Source: Nicotiana tabacum (taxonomy: Eukaryota > Streptophyta > Magnoliopsida > Solanales > Solanaceae). Taken from it: DNA of 64,000 nucleotides. The notes beneath the pieces are model-generated. The model had not been told where the DNA came from. It did no database searches and saw only the letters and a list, made by a program, of their open reading frames with translations. Below are positions 23,630 through 34,731 of this stretch, piece by piece. Made by a program: the position numbers and the translations under genes. Each line of letters begins with the position of its first letter. Position 1 is the stretch's first letter. The DNA lies in contig NC_134082.1 of NCBI RefSeq assembly GCF_000715075.1, positions 212,081,448-212,145,447 of the forward strand, given 5' to 3'.

Positions 23630-25644
23630 GGTAAGTATCGGCTTTTTCTAAATTTGTAATTTGTTTTTGAAGAGACGTTTTGTCACAGATCATTTTCAAA
23701 TGTATCTGTGGTAGGAGAAAGATCAGAAGCCACAACTTTTCTGTCCACAAAAGGAGGCAGTTATCCAAAACCTAAGAAGAATTGGATCATTCAGTGTGAT
23801 TTTTGTAAGATGAAAGAACATTATAAAGAGAATTTTTATAAAATAGTAGGTTATCCTACGGACTTCAAGTTCATAAAGAAAGGACATGGCAACTCAACTG
23901 CCTACAATGCCAATGCAGGGAATTATGCACCAAATGTTCCTAGACCTAATGCAGGTAGAAATAATGATGGAAACGCAACTGCCTTGAATGAGATGCCGAG
24001 GCCACCAGTGTTTACTACTGATCAATACAATCAAATCCTTAGAATGCTGAACAAAGAGCCTTCTCAGGAAAATATGGCTAATATGGCAGGTACTATTCAT
24101 TCTTTTATGGCTAGTGTAGCAAAGAAGGATTGGATTATAGATATAGGGGCAACAAACCATATGATATCTGATTTAGATATGTTGTATTCTGTTCACAAAG
24201 CTGATTCCCTAAGCAGTAAAATAGTGCAAATGCCAAATGGTCAGGTGACTTAAGTGTCTCATATTGAGGACTGTTTATTTTCGAAAGATGCAATAATGAA
24301 GGATGTATTATTTGTTCCTGATTTTCAGTATAACTTGATGTCAGTGTCAAAAGTAACTAGAGACCTTCATTGCTCTGTTACCTTTTACCCTGACTTTTGT
24401 TTGTTTCAGGACCTCTCAAGTGGGAGGGTGAAGGGGATTGGTAGAGAGAAATGAGGCTTATATCTCTTTGTTTCTGATGCTGGCTCAATAAGCAGAGGAC
24501 TAATTGTTACTGCAGAGGAGAAGAATATTGATGCTTCATTGTGGCACATGAGATTGGCTTATGCTTCTGGAGGAGCTATGAGGGAATTGCTTGGAGCAGA
24601 TATTAAAAATTGTAAGAATGTAGTCAATAAGTGTGGGATATGTCCCTTAGCTAAATACACTAGATTGCCTTTTCCTTCTTCAAGTACTAGCAAAACTACC
24701 GCAGTATTTCAACTATTACATTTGGAGGTATGGGGTCCTTATCACATTCCTACTTTTGATGGTAATAAGTTTTTATTAACTTTGGTTGATGATTTCTCTC
24801 GTGTGACTTGGATTTTCTTATTGAAGTTTAAGAGTGATGTGCTACTAGTCTTGAGAAATTTCTTTAAAATGGTGCATACTCAATTCAGCACATCTGTATA
24901 ATCTGTGAGATTAGATAATGATGGTGAGTTTGTGAATGCTAAATTCATTGTACTCTTGAGGGAATTGGGCATTACCCATCATAGGACTTGTGTCTACTCT
25001 CCTCAGCAGAATGGTGTGGCTGAGAGAAAACATAGACTCATCCTTGAAGTTGCAAGAGCCATAAGATATATTTCAAGGCTATATTCCTTTGAAATTTTGG
25101 GGGCATTGTATTTTGGCTGCTATTTACATTATCAATAGATTACCTTCTGTCATTTTGCAGGGTAAATCACCTTATGAGCTATTTTATGGTCAGAAACCTA
25201 TGGTTAATCATTTTAGAACCTTAGGTTGTCTTTGTTATGCTAGTGTTCTGCCAAGAGGTGATAAGTTTGGTGCAAGGGCTGTGAAGGCTGTCTTCAAGGG
25301 ATATTCCAATGTTACAAAAGGATGTGTCCTATATGACTTGTAGAAACAACAATTCTTCATTAATAGAGACGTCACATTTAGAGAAACAATTTTTCCCTTC
25401 CAGGACAATTCAACCAGGAAATTCGTTTTTCCTGCCCCTATACCCTCTGATGTCTTTGGTTTTGTAGAAATAACTCCACTTATTTCTAGCTCCCAGGATG
25501 TTTCTCCATTTGCAGCTGATACACCAGTCCCAACTAAGTCTTCTTCTACAATTTCAGTGTCATCACCAGTTATCCCACCTTCTGATTCTCACCGGATGGA
25601 TAATTTATCCTCCACTTTTGTTGATAACTTTGAGGAGACCTTAG
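23630..25644 (+). pseudogene. Copia gag C-terminus, protease and integrase, broken
   Basis: After the Ogre-like insert the copia frame resumes. A zinc knuckle (CDFCKMKEHYKENFYKIVGYP-like, 23800-23860) has lost its last Cys. The protease motif reads DIGATNHM instead of DT/SGATNHM (about 24138). GAG-pre-integrase has LWHMRLAYA where a zinc-binding His is expected. In the integrase core the first acidic residue is E (LEVWGP, about 24724), followed by RLDNDGEF and PQQNGVAERKHR. Stops occur at 24250-24252, 24452-24454, 24899-24901, 25136-25138 and 25341-25343. It ends at the solo LTR insertion. Confidence 0.88.
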
Positions 25645-28600
25645 TGTGAGCACGTGATTTTTGTTTTTGCGTGACAGTCGCTCCAAAAGAATAAAAATTG
25701 GTCATGCTGTACAATTTTTAGATTTCTGTGCGGCACTTTGTTGATTTATTTGTGACTTCGGCCCATTTTTATTTATTTACTTTATTAAAACAAAATTCAA
25801 AAAAATGTGTACGTATCATGCATAATCTGAACCGTAACATGGTTTAAATGGAAAAGCATAAACAAGCATCTTTGTCCGTGATTTTGTTTTGTTTAATTTT
25901 ACTTATTTTGAAATATTTTAGTGTGTGTGCAAATAATTGTATTGAGTGTGTATGTAATTTTAATTTGATTTTTTTTGGTTAGTTTTAAAATAAATAAGAA
26001 AAAGAAATAAAATAAAAAAAAAAAAGAGAAAGGACCCCTTCTTCTTCCGGATTGGGCCAATTTAATAAAATTGGCCCAAACAAACAATGCCCAAAACCCA
26101 GGCCTGCCCGGTCCAGACCACTTAGTACCCAGGGTGTCCAAACGACGTCGTTTGGATCGTGCCTGATCTGGGCCGTTGATCTCAGAGTGATCAACGGCCA
26201 AGATCAATTCCCCGTAACCCACCAACAAACCCGACCCGTTTCCACCTGGACCAACCCAAACCCCTTACTCTCGAAGCGACACCGTTCCACTTAAGCCATC
26301 AGATCCAGACCGTAGATCTAAATTGATCTAACGGTCGAGATCCGCCTACCCATTCCATATATAAGCCCTTAACATACCCTGCCCCCTATCCAATACCCCA
26401 GCCTCCGTCTTCAACCTCATCCCCCATCAAACCCTAAAGCCGCCCCTGTATCCTTCACCATGGAAGCCGGCGGCATGAACGCCGGTGACCTTCCCCTTAA
26501 CACCCTAGAACGCCCTTGCCATCCTGAACCCAAATCTATCAACCATGTAGTTCGAATCCCTCCCCACCTTCTCGAATCTTCATTTGAAGATTCGAGTCAA
26601 AACTCGATCTACACAGTTTAACCCCAGTTTCACATCAGACACTCCCCAGACCCCCCTCGTGACCAAACCATACTTGGTTTGGTCCGAATCTGATCAGGGA
26701 AGCATGAATCCCAGATCTGAGTTTTGGAACTTGTTGGTTCTTCGTCACTGGTCCATATCCGTTCGAACCGAAGAGGTTAAGGTCTAATGGACTTTAATCA
26801 AAGTGTTTCTCATTTGAGAAACACTTCGATTAAAGTCCGTTCAGCCTTAAGAAAGGTCTGTCTGAGTCCGGGTTGAGGTTTTGATTTTTCAAGGTTTAAG
26901 GTGAGTTCTTTCTTTTCTTTATTTGTTTTGGCCCATATGATTGTGTTAAAAGTCTGTTCATGCTTTGATTTTGTGTCTTTAAATTTTTACCACCTTCTGT
27001 TTGATTTTGCCTGAACCACGGTGTTTGTTTGAATCCCTCCTTTATTCTGATAATGCGTGTGTGTATGCTGTGCGAATAATTGGGCTCCAAATGTTTGACT
27101 GATCAATTGGCTCCTCGAGTACCACTCTGTTTAATCAGTATAATTCGAACCATGTATCGATACTGTTTAAATTTCTGATTTTTTGGCTGCGATTGTGTAT
27201 GTTAATGCTAATATAGTCGAGTCGACATGTGTCGTCAATATGTTTCAACTGTCTGAGCATAGTAAATCGATTTGCTTCTGTTGAACATTTACCTGAATCA
27301 ATTAAGAACTAGTTTTGCTTACTTATAGCTGTTGATTTGGATCAGTAATGTAAAAGAGATGTTTGGTTTAAACTCTGAATTGGAGGGCATGTGCACTCAT
27401 GCACAGCATGTGCATTGGTGCACCTCATGTGCTTTGTGCACAGCCTGTTTCCTGCATAAAAGGGCTTTTAATTTTAAAATGGTTTGACAGCATATGCTGT
27501 CAGATGTATTCTACTGCCCCATACCTTGCTTTAGTTTAAGAAATATTAAGCCTTTTAAAGAATAAATCTGCCAGGGAATATTGATGGGTTTAATACTTAA
27601 TTAGCTAAAGTGGAACTGAAAATGGAAGGGCACATGGGAGGGGTATGGTGATAGTCTAAACAGGCTGTTAAAAGGGGTAAGGAAGGCATATAAAAGGGAG
27701 ATATCTGACTGAGGAGGGGGACAGATACAGAATTAGAGAGGAAAGAAAATACACACACTGGACCTTGAGAGCTGAAAAAGAGAGGGAGACATAGACAGAA
27801 TTAAAGGGGAAAAAGAAAAATAGATTAGACTGTGAGGAATTCTTTGAAAGAGAGAGCTGGAATACACACTGATAGAGACACACAGACAGAGCACACAGAG
27901 ATAGGGAGAGATACTAAGAGGGAACATCTGAGAGTTCAATTTTTTTGGAAACAGAAAACTGGAAAAGAATTTTTGTCTGATAACTCAGACAGACAAAACT
28001 AGAAGTTGCTTCCTTTCCTTTTGTTTCTGACTTCACTAAATCTGGACCTGTTTTGTGCAACACTGATTTCTCCCAACTGAGTCTACTTGTTTGTTATTTG
28101 TTCTACTCGAAAGTTTGGTTTAGATGGGGTTGATCTCACTCCAATTGTTTTGTGAGTTGTGGTTGCTACTCTTCTGTGTCTTGTTGTTGTTGCTATATTG
28201 CCCTGCTGCTACTGTTAGTGCTGTTACTGCTGCTGCATTTGTTCATTGTTACTCTACTGATTGCCCTCTTCTTCAATTGCAAATATTCCCAGGTACACAA
28301 CCTCTGAACCATGTATTGTTGAAAGTTTGAAGTTGAAGCAGAAATAAAGAAATGAACATCAGTTTATGTTATAGCATTGGTGTAAAAAGATAGTTCGAAT
28401 GTTAGTTGGGCCTGTATTTTTACTGCAAACTGCAAATATTCTGTATAAACTAGCATACATTCTGTTTAAGATGAACTGTTAGATAGCATGGCTCAATAGT
28501 AATGACAGTATGACATAGACAGCATGTTTGATTTAGTATACATTCAGTTCAGTATAACACTTGTTTGGTTTAGTTATGACTGTATAACATAGAGTCATGG

Positions 28601-29870
28601 TAGGCACTTGTATGTATTTTTGCCTAGACCACTGAATTGACAAATCTGCGGTACTAGGTCCGGGATAAATGTATCCCAAACAAACTCTCATGCAGTCACA
28701 TTAAGAGTTTGGCTATGAAGGCCAGCTTTCCTGTCAGATTATGTGTTCCAATATAGGTTCGATATCGGGTCTCGGTATAGATTCCTTGTTTCGAAATAAT
28801 GTGATGATTGTTGAAGGAAACTAGTAGTCGTTTTGAGTTCAATTAGTAGTAATTTTCCTAATAAAACAGCCAATTTCGTTTATCAATTTCAAATAGGTTA
28901 GAGTTAAAAAAACAGAACTTGGAGGTCGTTAAATATAACTCAGTATATGTGGTTAGTTTGCTTGCAATCTCACTTAGCAAATTAATAAGCGCGTTCACTC
29001 GATGAAGACAAAGCATGAGGTGACTCTCACCTCATAAATATTCAATCAGGTAATCAAACAAACTTAGGTTCGACAAACATAATAAAGATTCAGTCTGTAT
29101 TTGTTCAAACAAGTAAGTTCGGTATCATCTTTCTTTTTTAGAGACAAACATAGTAGAAATGTAGTCACTGTAGGATACCTTTCTAAAATAAAGAGACGAG
29201 CCTCGCCAAATAAGAAATGCAAATTGCGGGGCCCTCGATAAATAACCATAATAAATATTTTAGAATTCAGGCTGGGCCGTTTAGTGAATCTCACGGTCCT
29301 CCACTAAATAATAACGCGCTAGACTCTTCAGGCACGGTTTAAGTAAATTATATTCTTAAATTCGGGTGCACATTGATGTGACCCAAATTGAAATCTCAAC
29401 GAAATCGAAATGTGTTAACAACTACGGGTGCATTGATTGTGACGTGGTTCGAGATGCATTTTCACGACGTTGCAATTCTATAAAAATAAATGATAATGAT
29501 AAAAGCGGTTTTTTTAACTTAATAAAAGCACATATAGTCACAACATGGATCAGATATTTAGCCATTATAACAATTTAAGCGACCGTGCTAGAACCACGGG
29601 ATTCGAGGGTGCCTAACACCTTCCCTCGGGTCAACAGAATTCCTTACTTAGAATTTCTGGTTCGCAGACTTCATTTGGAAAAGTCTAAAAATTCCTCGAT
29701 TTGGGATTCAAGATAAACCGGTGACTTGGGACACCAAAAGCCAAACCTTTCCCAAGTGGCGACTTTGAATTAAATAAATAATCTCATTTCGAATATTGTC
29801 ACTTAAATTGGAAAAACTCCACCTGCGCATCTTACCCCTCGGGGCGGGCGCGCAAAAAGGAGGTGTGACA
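25645..29870 (+). mobile_element. Solo LTR of an Ogre/Tat-like element, opposite orientation
   Basis: 4226 bp beginning TGTGAGCACGTGATTTTTG and ending GGAGGTGTGACA, with a perfect 5-bp target duplication CTTAG at 25640-25644 and 29871-29875. Its U5 end is closely related to the solo LTR at 930-4673 (reverse complement), but its U3 (26050-26800, GC-richer, with CCGGCGGCATGAACGCCGG) is different, so it represents another subfamily. A plus-strand TATA box lies at 27689-27695. Apparent ORFs, including one starting at 26461, are LTR sequence. Confidence 0.9.
27689..27695 (+). promoter_or_regulatory. TATA box in plus-strand solo LTR
   Basis: TATAAAA in context GGCATATAAAAGGGAG, about 2.04 kb from the LTR start and followed by a purine-rich leader. 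It is placed comparably to the TATA boxes of the other two LTR groups. Confidence 0.6.
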
Positions 29871-29875
29871 CTTAG

Positions 29876-31565
29876 CATCTCTACTAGTTGAATAGGATAC
29901 TTCTCTTAGAAGATCTCAACGAGTCACCAAACAGCCCTTACGGTTAACAGATTATGTGACTACTACTTCTACTAAACAACCATATTCCCTGTCCCATTAT
30001 GTGTCTTATACTCAGTTGTCCAGCCCATACCAAACCTATTTAGGTGCTCTCTCAGTTACATCAGAACCTAAATCTTTTCATGAAGCCTCTAAGGATAGTC
30101 GATGGGTTGATGCTATGAATGCTGAAATTCAAGCTCTGCAAAACAACAGAACTTGGGAGTTAGTTCCTTTACCACCTAGGAAACCACAAATTGGGTGCAA
30201 ATGGGTGTACAAGGTGAAACTGAAGGCTAATAGGGAGATTGAAAGGTTTAAGGCCAGATTAGTGGCCAAAGGATACAGTCAAACTGAAGGTCTTGATTAT
30301 CATAAGACGTTTTCGCCTATGGTGAAAATTGTCATTGTTAGAACAGTTCTGTCTTTGGCTGCTATGTAAGGTTGGCATATTCTTCAAATAGATGTGCATA
30401 ATGCTTTCTTACAGGGTGATTTACATAATGAGGTGTATATAGAATTGCCTCAGGGATTCTCAAGTCAGAGGGAGTCCAAGCTAGTATGTAGACTTCTCAA
30501 ATCCCTGTATGGATTAAAACAAGCGAGCATGCAATGACACTTGAAACTCACAGAGGCACTACTGCAATCAGGCTTCAATGAGAGTAGTCTTAATCACTCT
30601 CTCTTTATCAGAAAAAAGGGAAACAGTATATTGGTGATACTTGTTTATGTAGACAACATGTTAGTTACTGAGAATGACCTGAAAATGATACAAGACACAA
30701 TGAGTCATTGCACAAAGTTTTCAAAATTAAAGACTTGGGAGAGTTGAAATTTTTCCTAGGAATGGAATTCCGCAGACCAAGCGAAGGTATTCTAGTGAAT
30801 CAAAGGAAATATGCACTAGAGATTATATCTGATTTGGGCCTGGGAGATGCAAAACCATCTTGGACACCATTGGAAGTCAATGTGAAATTAATAGTACAGG
30901 AGTATGATGAACTGATAGAAAAGAAATATGATCCTCTTCTTGCAGACAGAAATCAGTATCAAAGGCTGATAGAAAAATTGTTGTACCTCACTTTGACAAG
31001 GCCAGACATTGCTTATGTTGTACAAATATTAAGTTAGTTTTTACAACAACCAAAGAAATCACATTGGGAAGCAACCATGCGAGTGGAAAGATAAATCAAA
31101 AAAGAGCCTGGCTTAGGAGTTCTGTTCAGCAGTAAAAGATCTAATAAACTCACTGTATACTGTGATGCAGACTGGGCCCCTTGTACAAATACAAGAATAT
31201 CAGTTTTAAGATTTCTAATCAAGTATGGGGATTCATTAGAATCATGGAAGTCCAAGAAACAAAGCACAGTTTCTAAAAGCTCAGCAGAAGCAGAGTACAG
31301 AAGCATGGCAACCGCAGTTTTAGAAATTGTTTGGTTGACTGTTCTATTGAAGGAGTTGGAAGTATATGTTGTATTACCAATTGATCTGTTTTGTGATAAT
31401 AAAGCAGCTTTGCAAATAGCTACAAATCCAGTATACCACGAGAGAACCAAACATATTGAAATAGACTGTCACTTTATTAGGGAGAACCTAGTGAAAGCAC
31501 AACATGTTGGATCAAAGGATCACGTAGCAAATATTTTGACAAAAGGATTAAGCAGAATACAATGA
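29876..31565 (+). pseudogene. Copia reverse transcriptase and RNase H, broken
   Basis: RT segments include [49 protein letters not shown] (as separate short motifs) and [10 protein letters not shown]. The catalytic motif is YVDNML in place of YVDDML (30648-30665), so an essential Asp is lost. RNase H retains VYCDADWA, SSAEAEYRS and CDNKAALQIA, and ends with the copia tail VANILTKGL near 31550. Stops at 30367-30369, 30535-30537, 31035-31037 and 31092-31094 and a frameshift near 30708 break the frame. Confidence 0.88.
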
Positions 31566-31616
31566 ATACTTGACAGGCAAGCTGGTAGTGCTGAACATCT
31601 TTGCACCTACCAACTT

Positions 31617-31625
31617 GAGGGGGAG
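31617..31625 (+). other. Copia polypurine tract
   Basis: GAGGGGGAG directly before the 3' LTR, the standard plus-strand primer position. Confidence 0.85.
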
Positions 31626-31877
31626 TGTAGAAGAAGGTGTTACTTAGTCAAGGGTATAATTGTAAATAGCAGTATAGTCGGTTAATTATGTTAAGCTATT
31701 ATTAGGAGTTAGTTAACACTATTAGCTTTCTTATAAGTAGTTAGTGGATGTACAATTGTCATATTTATTCAGAACATTTTTCTGCTTATCAATATACAGA
31801 GCTTGCATGTGCGCTCTTGTTCTCTCCATCTCTCTTCTCCAAATTTAGGGATCTCCATTGTTGATCTTGTTCAAACA
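31626..31877 (+). repeat. 3' LTR of the copia element
   Basis: 252 bp, TGTAGAAGAAGG to TTCAAACA, partner of 6231-6481. The host sequence that follows looks like the continuation of the MITE-like element interrupted at 6230. Confidence 0.9.
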
Positions 31878-32093
31878 TGACAATTTTCGATTACGGGTGG
31901 TCAGTTGACGACCCCTGTGAGCATGTTGCTTTGCCACTGCTCTCTCGCGACACCTCGGTTAGTTCTTTTTTAGGCACTAGGGTAAGACGTGAAAACCCCT
32001 AGTTTGATCTCGATATGTTAAAATCGTCTTGCAACTATATATATTGAGATTGTTTGAGGCCCAATTAAGAATGGTACAACTTTTTTTATAAGC

Positions 32094-32276
32094 AGGTGCG
32101 GATGTAGAGTAACGGCGCTGGGTTCATCTGAACTAATAACTTTCGACGTGAAACATAAAATTCATTAAAATTATAACAAGTGGTAGGTTTGAATATATAA
32201 GTTTAAGATTATAACACGTTCAACACTAAGAATCTTAAAGGTTGAACCCTAAAGTTTAAATCCTGGATCCGCCTCA
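32094..32276. mobile_element. Short MITE-like element
   Basis: It begins AGGTGCGGATGTAGAG and ends CTGGATCCGCCTCAG. The ends are imperfect inverted repeats of each other. It is AT-rich, noncoding and about 180 bp. No clear target duplication was established. Confidence 0.5.
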
Positions 32277-32428
32277 GTTTAAAATCACTTCCATTTTATA
32301 ACGGGAAAACTACCCTCTATAGCCCTCAAAATTTTAATAGCCCATGTTTTGTCCTACTTACAAAAAATGGCCCTTCGGCCCAAAAGTATTGCATATAGTA
32401 GCCGAAAGGAATGAGTATGATAACATAA

Positions 32429-32501
32429 GCGCCTGTAGCTTAGTGGATAGAGCGCTTGTTTCCTAAGCTGAAGGTCGTAGGTTCAACCCCTACCTGGCGC
32501 A
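32429..32501 (+). tRNA. tRNA-Arg(CCT), possibly a pseudogene
   Basis: A 73-base cloverleaf: acceptor GCGCCTG with CTGGCGC (one T-T mismatch), D stem GCTT/GAGC, anticodon loop TTCCTAA (anticodon CCT at 32461-32463), T stem GTAGG/CCTAC and T loop TTCAACC. A box TAGCTTAGTGG and B box GGTTCAACCCC are near consensus. The anticodon stem CTTGT/GCTGA has only three of five pairs (two of them G-T wobbles), whereas the plant consensus as I know it pairs fully. There is no intron. The weakened stem and the repeat-rich setting leave doubt about function. Confidence 0.75.
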
Positions 32502-33010
32502 ATATATAAATATTTATTTTGCAATGTATAAATATTGTATCCTAAGTACGACAGTGTATCCTTGGTGTATATTGAGCCTATCTCGAGTGTGCTTGTGTAT
32601 CTAAAGTGTATATATTTGTGTACCCCAAATGTATTTTGTATCGTGAATGTATAATCTGTCTGAACAATGTATCAAAATTGTATATAATGTGTATTTTCTA
32701 ATATGTAAACATAGTGTATATAAATTATATACAATTTTGTATGTGTAATGTGTGCACACTGTGTATTTAGAGTGTATAATGTATTTTTGTATAGTGACAG
32801 TTTTTTTGTATATATTTTGTATAGTTACATCTATTATATATATATTTTTTGTATAATTATATCTATTTTGTATATTTTTTGTATAGTAATAGTTTATATG
32901 TATATTTTTTGTATAGTGACAGTCTATTGTACATAAATGGTACAATAAGAGTCTATTTTGTATATTTTAAGAATAGTGACAACCTATTTTCTATGTACCT
33001 TCCACTACCT
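32502..33010. repeat. TGTAT/TGTATATT-rich repeat tract
   Basis: Many irregular copies of GTGTAT, TTTGTATA and GTATAGTGACAG. The words GTATAGTGACAG and GTATAGTTACATCTATT recur between 32790 and 32990. It resembles the tracts at 4960-5460 and 34220-34560. Noncoding; probably part of a transposon body whose ends I could not fix. Confidence 0.45.
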
Positions 33011-33958
33011 TTCTCCCTTGTACGGTTGTACCCTACCACTTACCAAGACATAACTTGAAAATCAAATGACCAATTGCATATCTGATTTAAAAAGTTATAA
33101 CCAGAATTGTATTCTTCTTTTCGTAAGTTTCCTTTTCTTTCTAATTTGAGGATGTCATGTAAGCCAAAAAAGATTATAGTTTGTCAAGAAAATAATTTAA
33201 ACAGTTGTATGTCCCTCTCAAAATTTGCCAATTGGCAACATTGATGATTGATGTAATTCTCCTTAATTCATACTTCCAATGTTTTTGATGGGAGTATTAT
33301 AAAAGCCAATATTCTTGCAAATGAAAAATAATGTAATTCTTTGGGCTATTAGTTTTGGCCGACAAAGAGCATCTTTAGAAATTAGCCGAAAAGAGGTCAT
33401 GCGAGGAAGACAAAATTACTGAAGTAATACTACAAGATTGGGAAACAGAAGATATATAGAAAGAATCCAAGCAAAACTAAATGGGGAAAGTGCGAAAAAA
33501 ACTGTTAGTGTTGCCTTCGGCCAAACAGGTGCTTGTGAGTTCGATGGCTAGCCACTAGAATAACTTTTTGGCTATACAGTGTATAATGTAACTTTGGGCT
33601 AGTGGGTGTTATAAATTGGAATTTTTACACCCTATAGAAATTCTTAGTACCCTATTTATTTTAAATAAATACCATTTTAAAATATTATATCCTATAGATA
33701 CCTTTTATACTTTATAGCCAAATATCTAATTATAGTTACATCCTACATTTAAGGCACCATATATGCTAAATAATATTTTTCTCTCTCCTTTTTAGTTTTC
33801 TCTCTCACATAATCACAGTAAATTTGACTAACCACGTTCTCTCTCTTTTTGCATACACTTTACTCTTTCTCCCTCAACCCACGATTCATATCTCTCCTCC
33901 CACCCAAATTCTCTAGTTCTCCTCCATTATCACTCCATTACAATCGCCTAGGGTAAGT
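33011..33958. other. Intergenic, no gene recognised
   Basis: AT-rich sequence with scattered MITE-like text (for example CACCCTATAGAAATTC near 33630). No ORF or RNA gene that I can support. Confidence 0.4.
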
Positions 33959-34267
33959 TTAATTCGTTGATTTTGATAGACGAAGAGCAATTGGTTCAAC
34001 TGTAGCGGCTCGATTCTGCTTGGCAGTGGTCGTTGAAGTAGGGTTCGCAGCTTTTGCGTAATTCATGGCTTCGTTTGTGGGATTTGAGGGTTGGGGATTG
34101 TTTGTAGTTGTTGTAGGAGGTTGGGCAGATGTGTTAAGGGGCTGACCAGCCGGAATTAATGGCTGGCCGCCGGCCGGCGAAGCCATCAGGCTGCTTCTCT
34201 CTCTAGATCGCCCAAATCGCCTATTTGTATTCAGTTGTATTCGAATGTATATTTCAGTTGTATTCAC
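33959..34267 (-). CDS. Orphan 102-codon ORF, possible transposon-derived N-terminus
   Basis: An open frame of 102 codons on the minus strand whose internal Met (MASPAGGQPLIPAGQ) starts at about 34184. The product is Ala/Pro/Thr/Asn-rich and ends with a VEPIALRL segment, reminiscent of the N-terminal tail of DUF4283-type retroelement ORFs of plants. That similarity is from memory and weak. It is flanked by TGTAT-rich repeat sequence, which favours a transposon fragment over a host gene. No further domain follows. Confidence 0.25.
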   Translation of the reverse strand: MNTTEIYIRIQLNTNRRFGRSRERSSLMASPAGGQPLIPAGQPLNTSAQPPTTTTNNPQPSNPTNEAMNYAKAANPTSTTTAKQNRAATVEPIALRLSKSTN

Positions 34268-34560
34268 ATGTATTCAGTAGCATTAATTTATATATTTTAG
34301 ATGTATTAAAAAGTTATGCGTATTCTCTTGTATTCAGTTTTAATCAGTTGTATTTAACTATTTTATTCAGCAGAAGTTAGTTGTATTTTGTTGCATTCAA
34401 GAGTTTTATTCAGCTGTATTCAGTTGTATTTTGTTGTATTCAAGTGTTTTATTCAGATGAATTAAGTTGTATTTTGTTGTATTCAACTGTATACAGTTCT
34501 ACTCAACTGTATTATTCATATGTATTTCTCTTTATCCAGCTATAATCTTTATTATGTATC
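34220..34560. repeat. TGTATTCA-rich repeat tract
   Basis: Multiple irregular copies of TTGTATTCA, CAGTTGTATT and TTTTATTCAG. Noncoding. Confidence 0.5.
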
Positions 34561-34590
34561 TTTCAAATACAGATTAATGAGGGATCGTTT

Positions 34591-34731
34591 TAGTTCGTTG
34601 AGTTAAATTAGGAGAATATCATGTGATTTGATTTCCTTAGTTCGTGGAGTTAAATTAGAAGAATATCATGTGATTTGATTTCCTTAATTCGTGGAGTTAA
34701 ATTAGGAGAATATCATGTGATTTGATTTTCT
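34591..34731. repeat. Three tandem copies of a 47-bp unit
   Basis: Units start at 34591, 34638 and 34685, each containing GTGGAGTTAAATTAGGAGAA or a one-base variant followed by TATCATGTGATTTGATT. The regular 47-bp spacing and near identity indicate recent tandem duplication. Confidence 0.85.

Noticed and set aside
26461..26560. ATG with GC-rich start after a TATATAAG (26357) as a possible host gene
   Set aside because: The frame closes quickly and the segment lies inside a solo LTR with a perfect target duplication; it belongs to U3.
31878..32000. Clean 5-bp target duplication for the copia element
   Set aside because: Flanks GTTTT and TGACA do not match; only an imperfect CAAGTTTT/CAATTTT resemblance remains.
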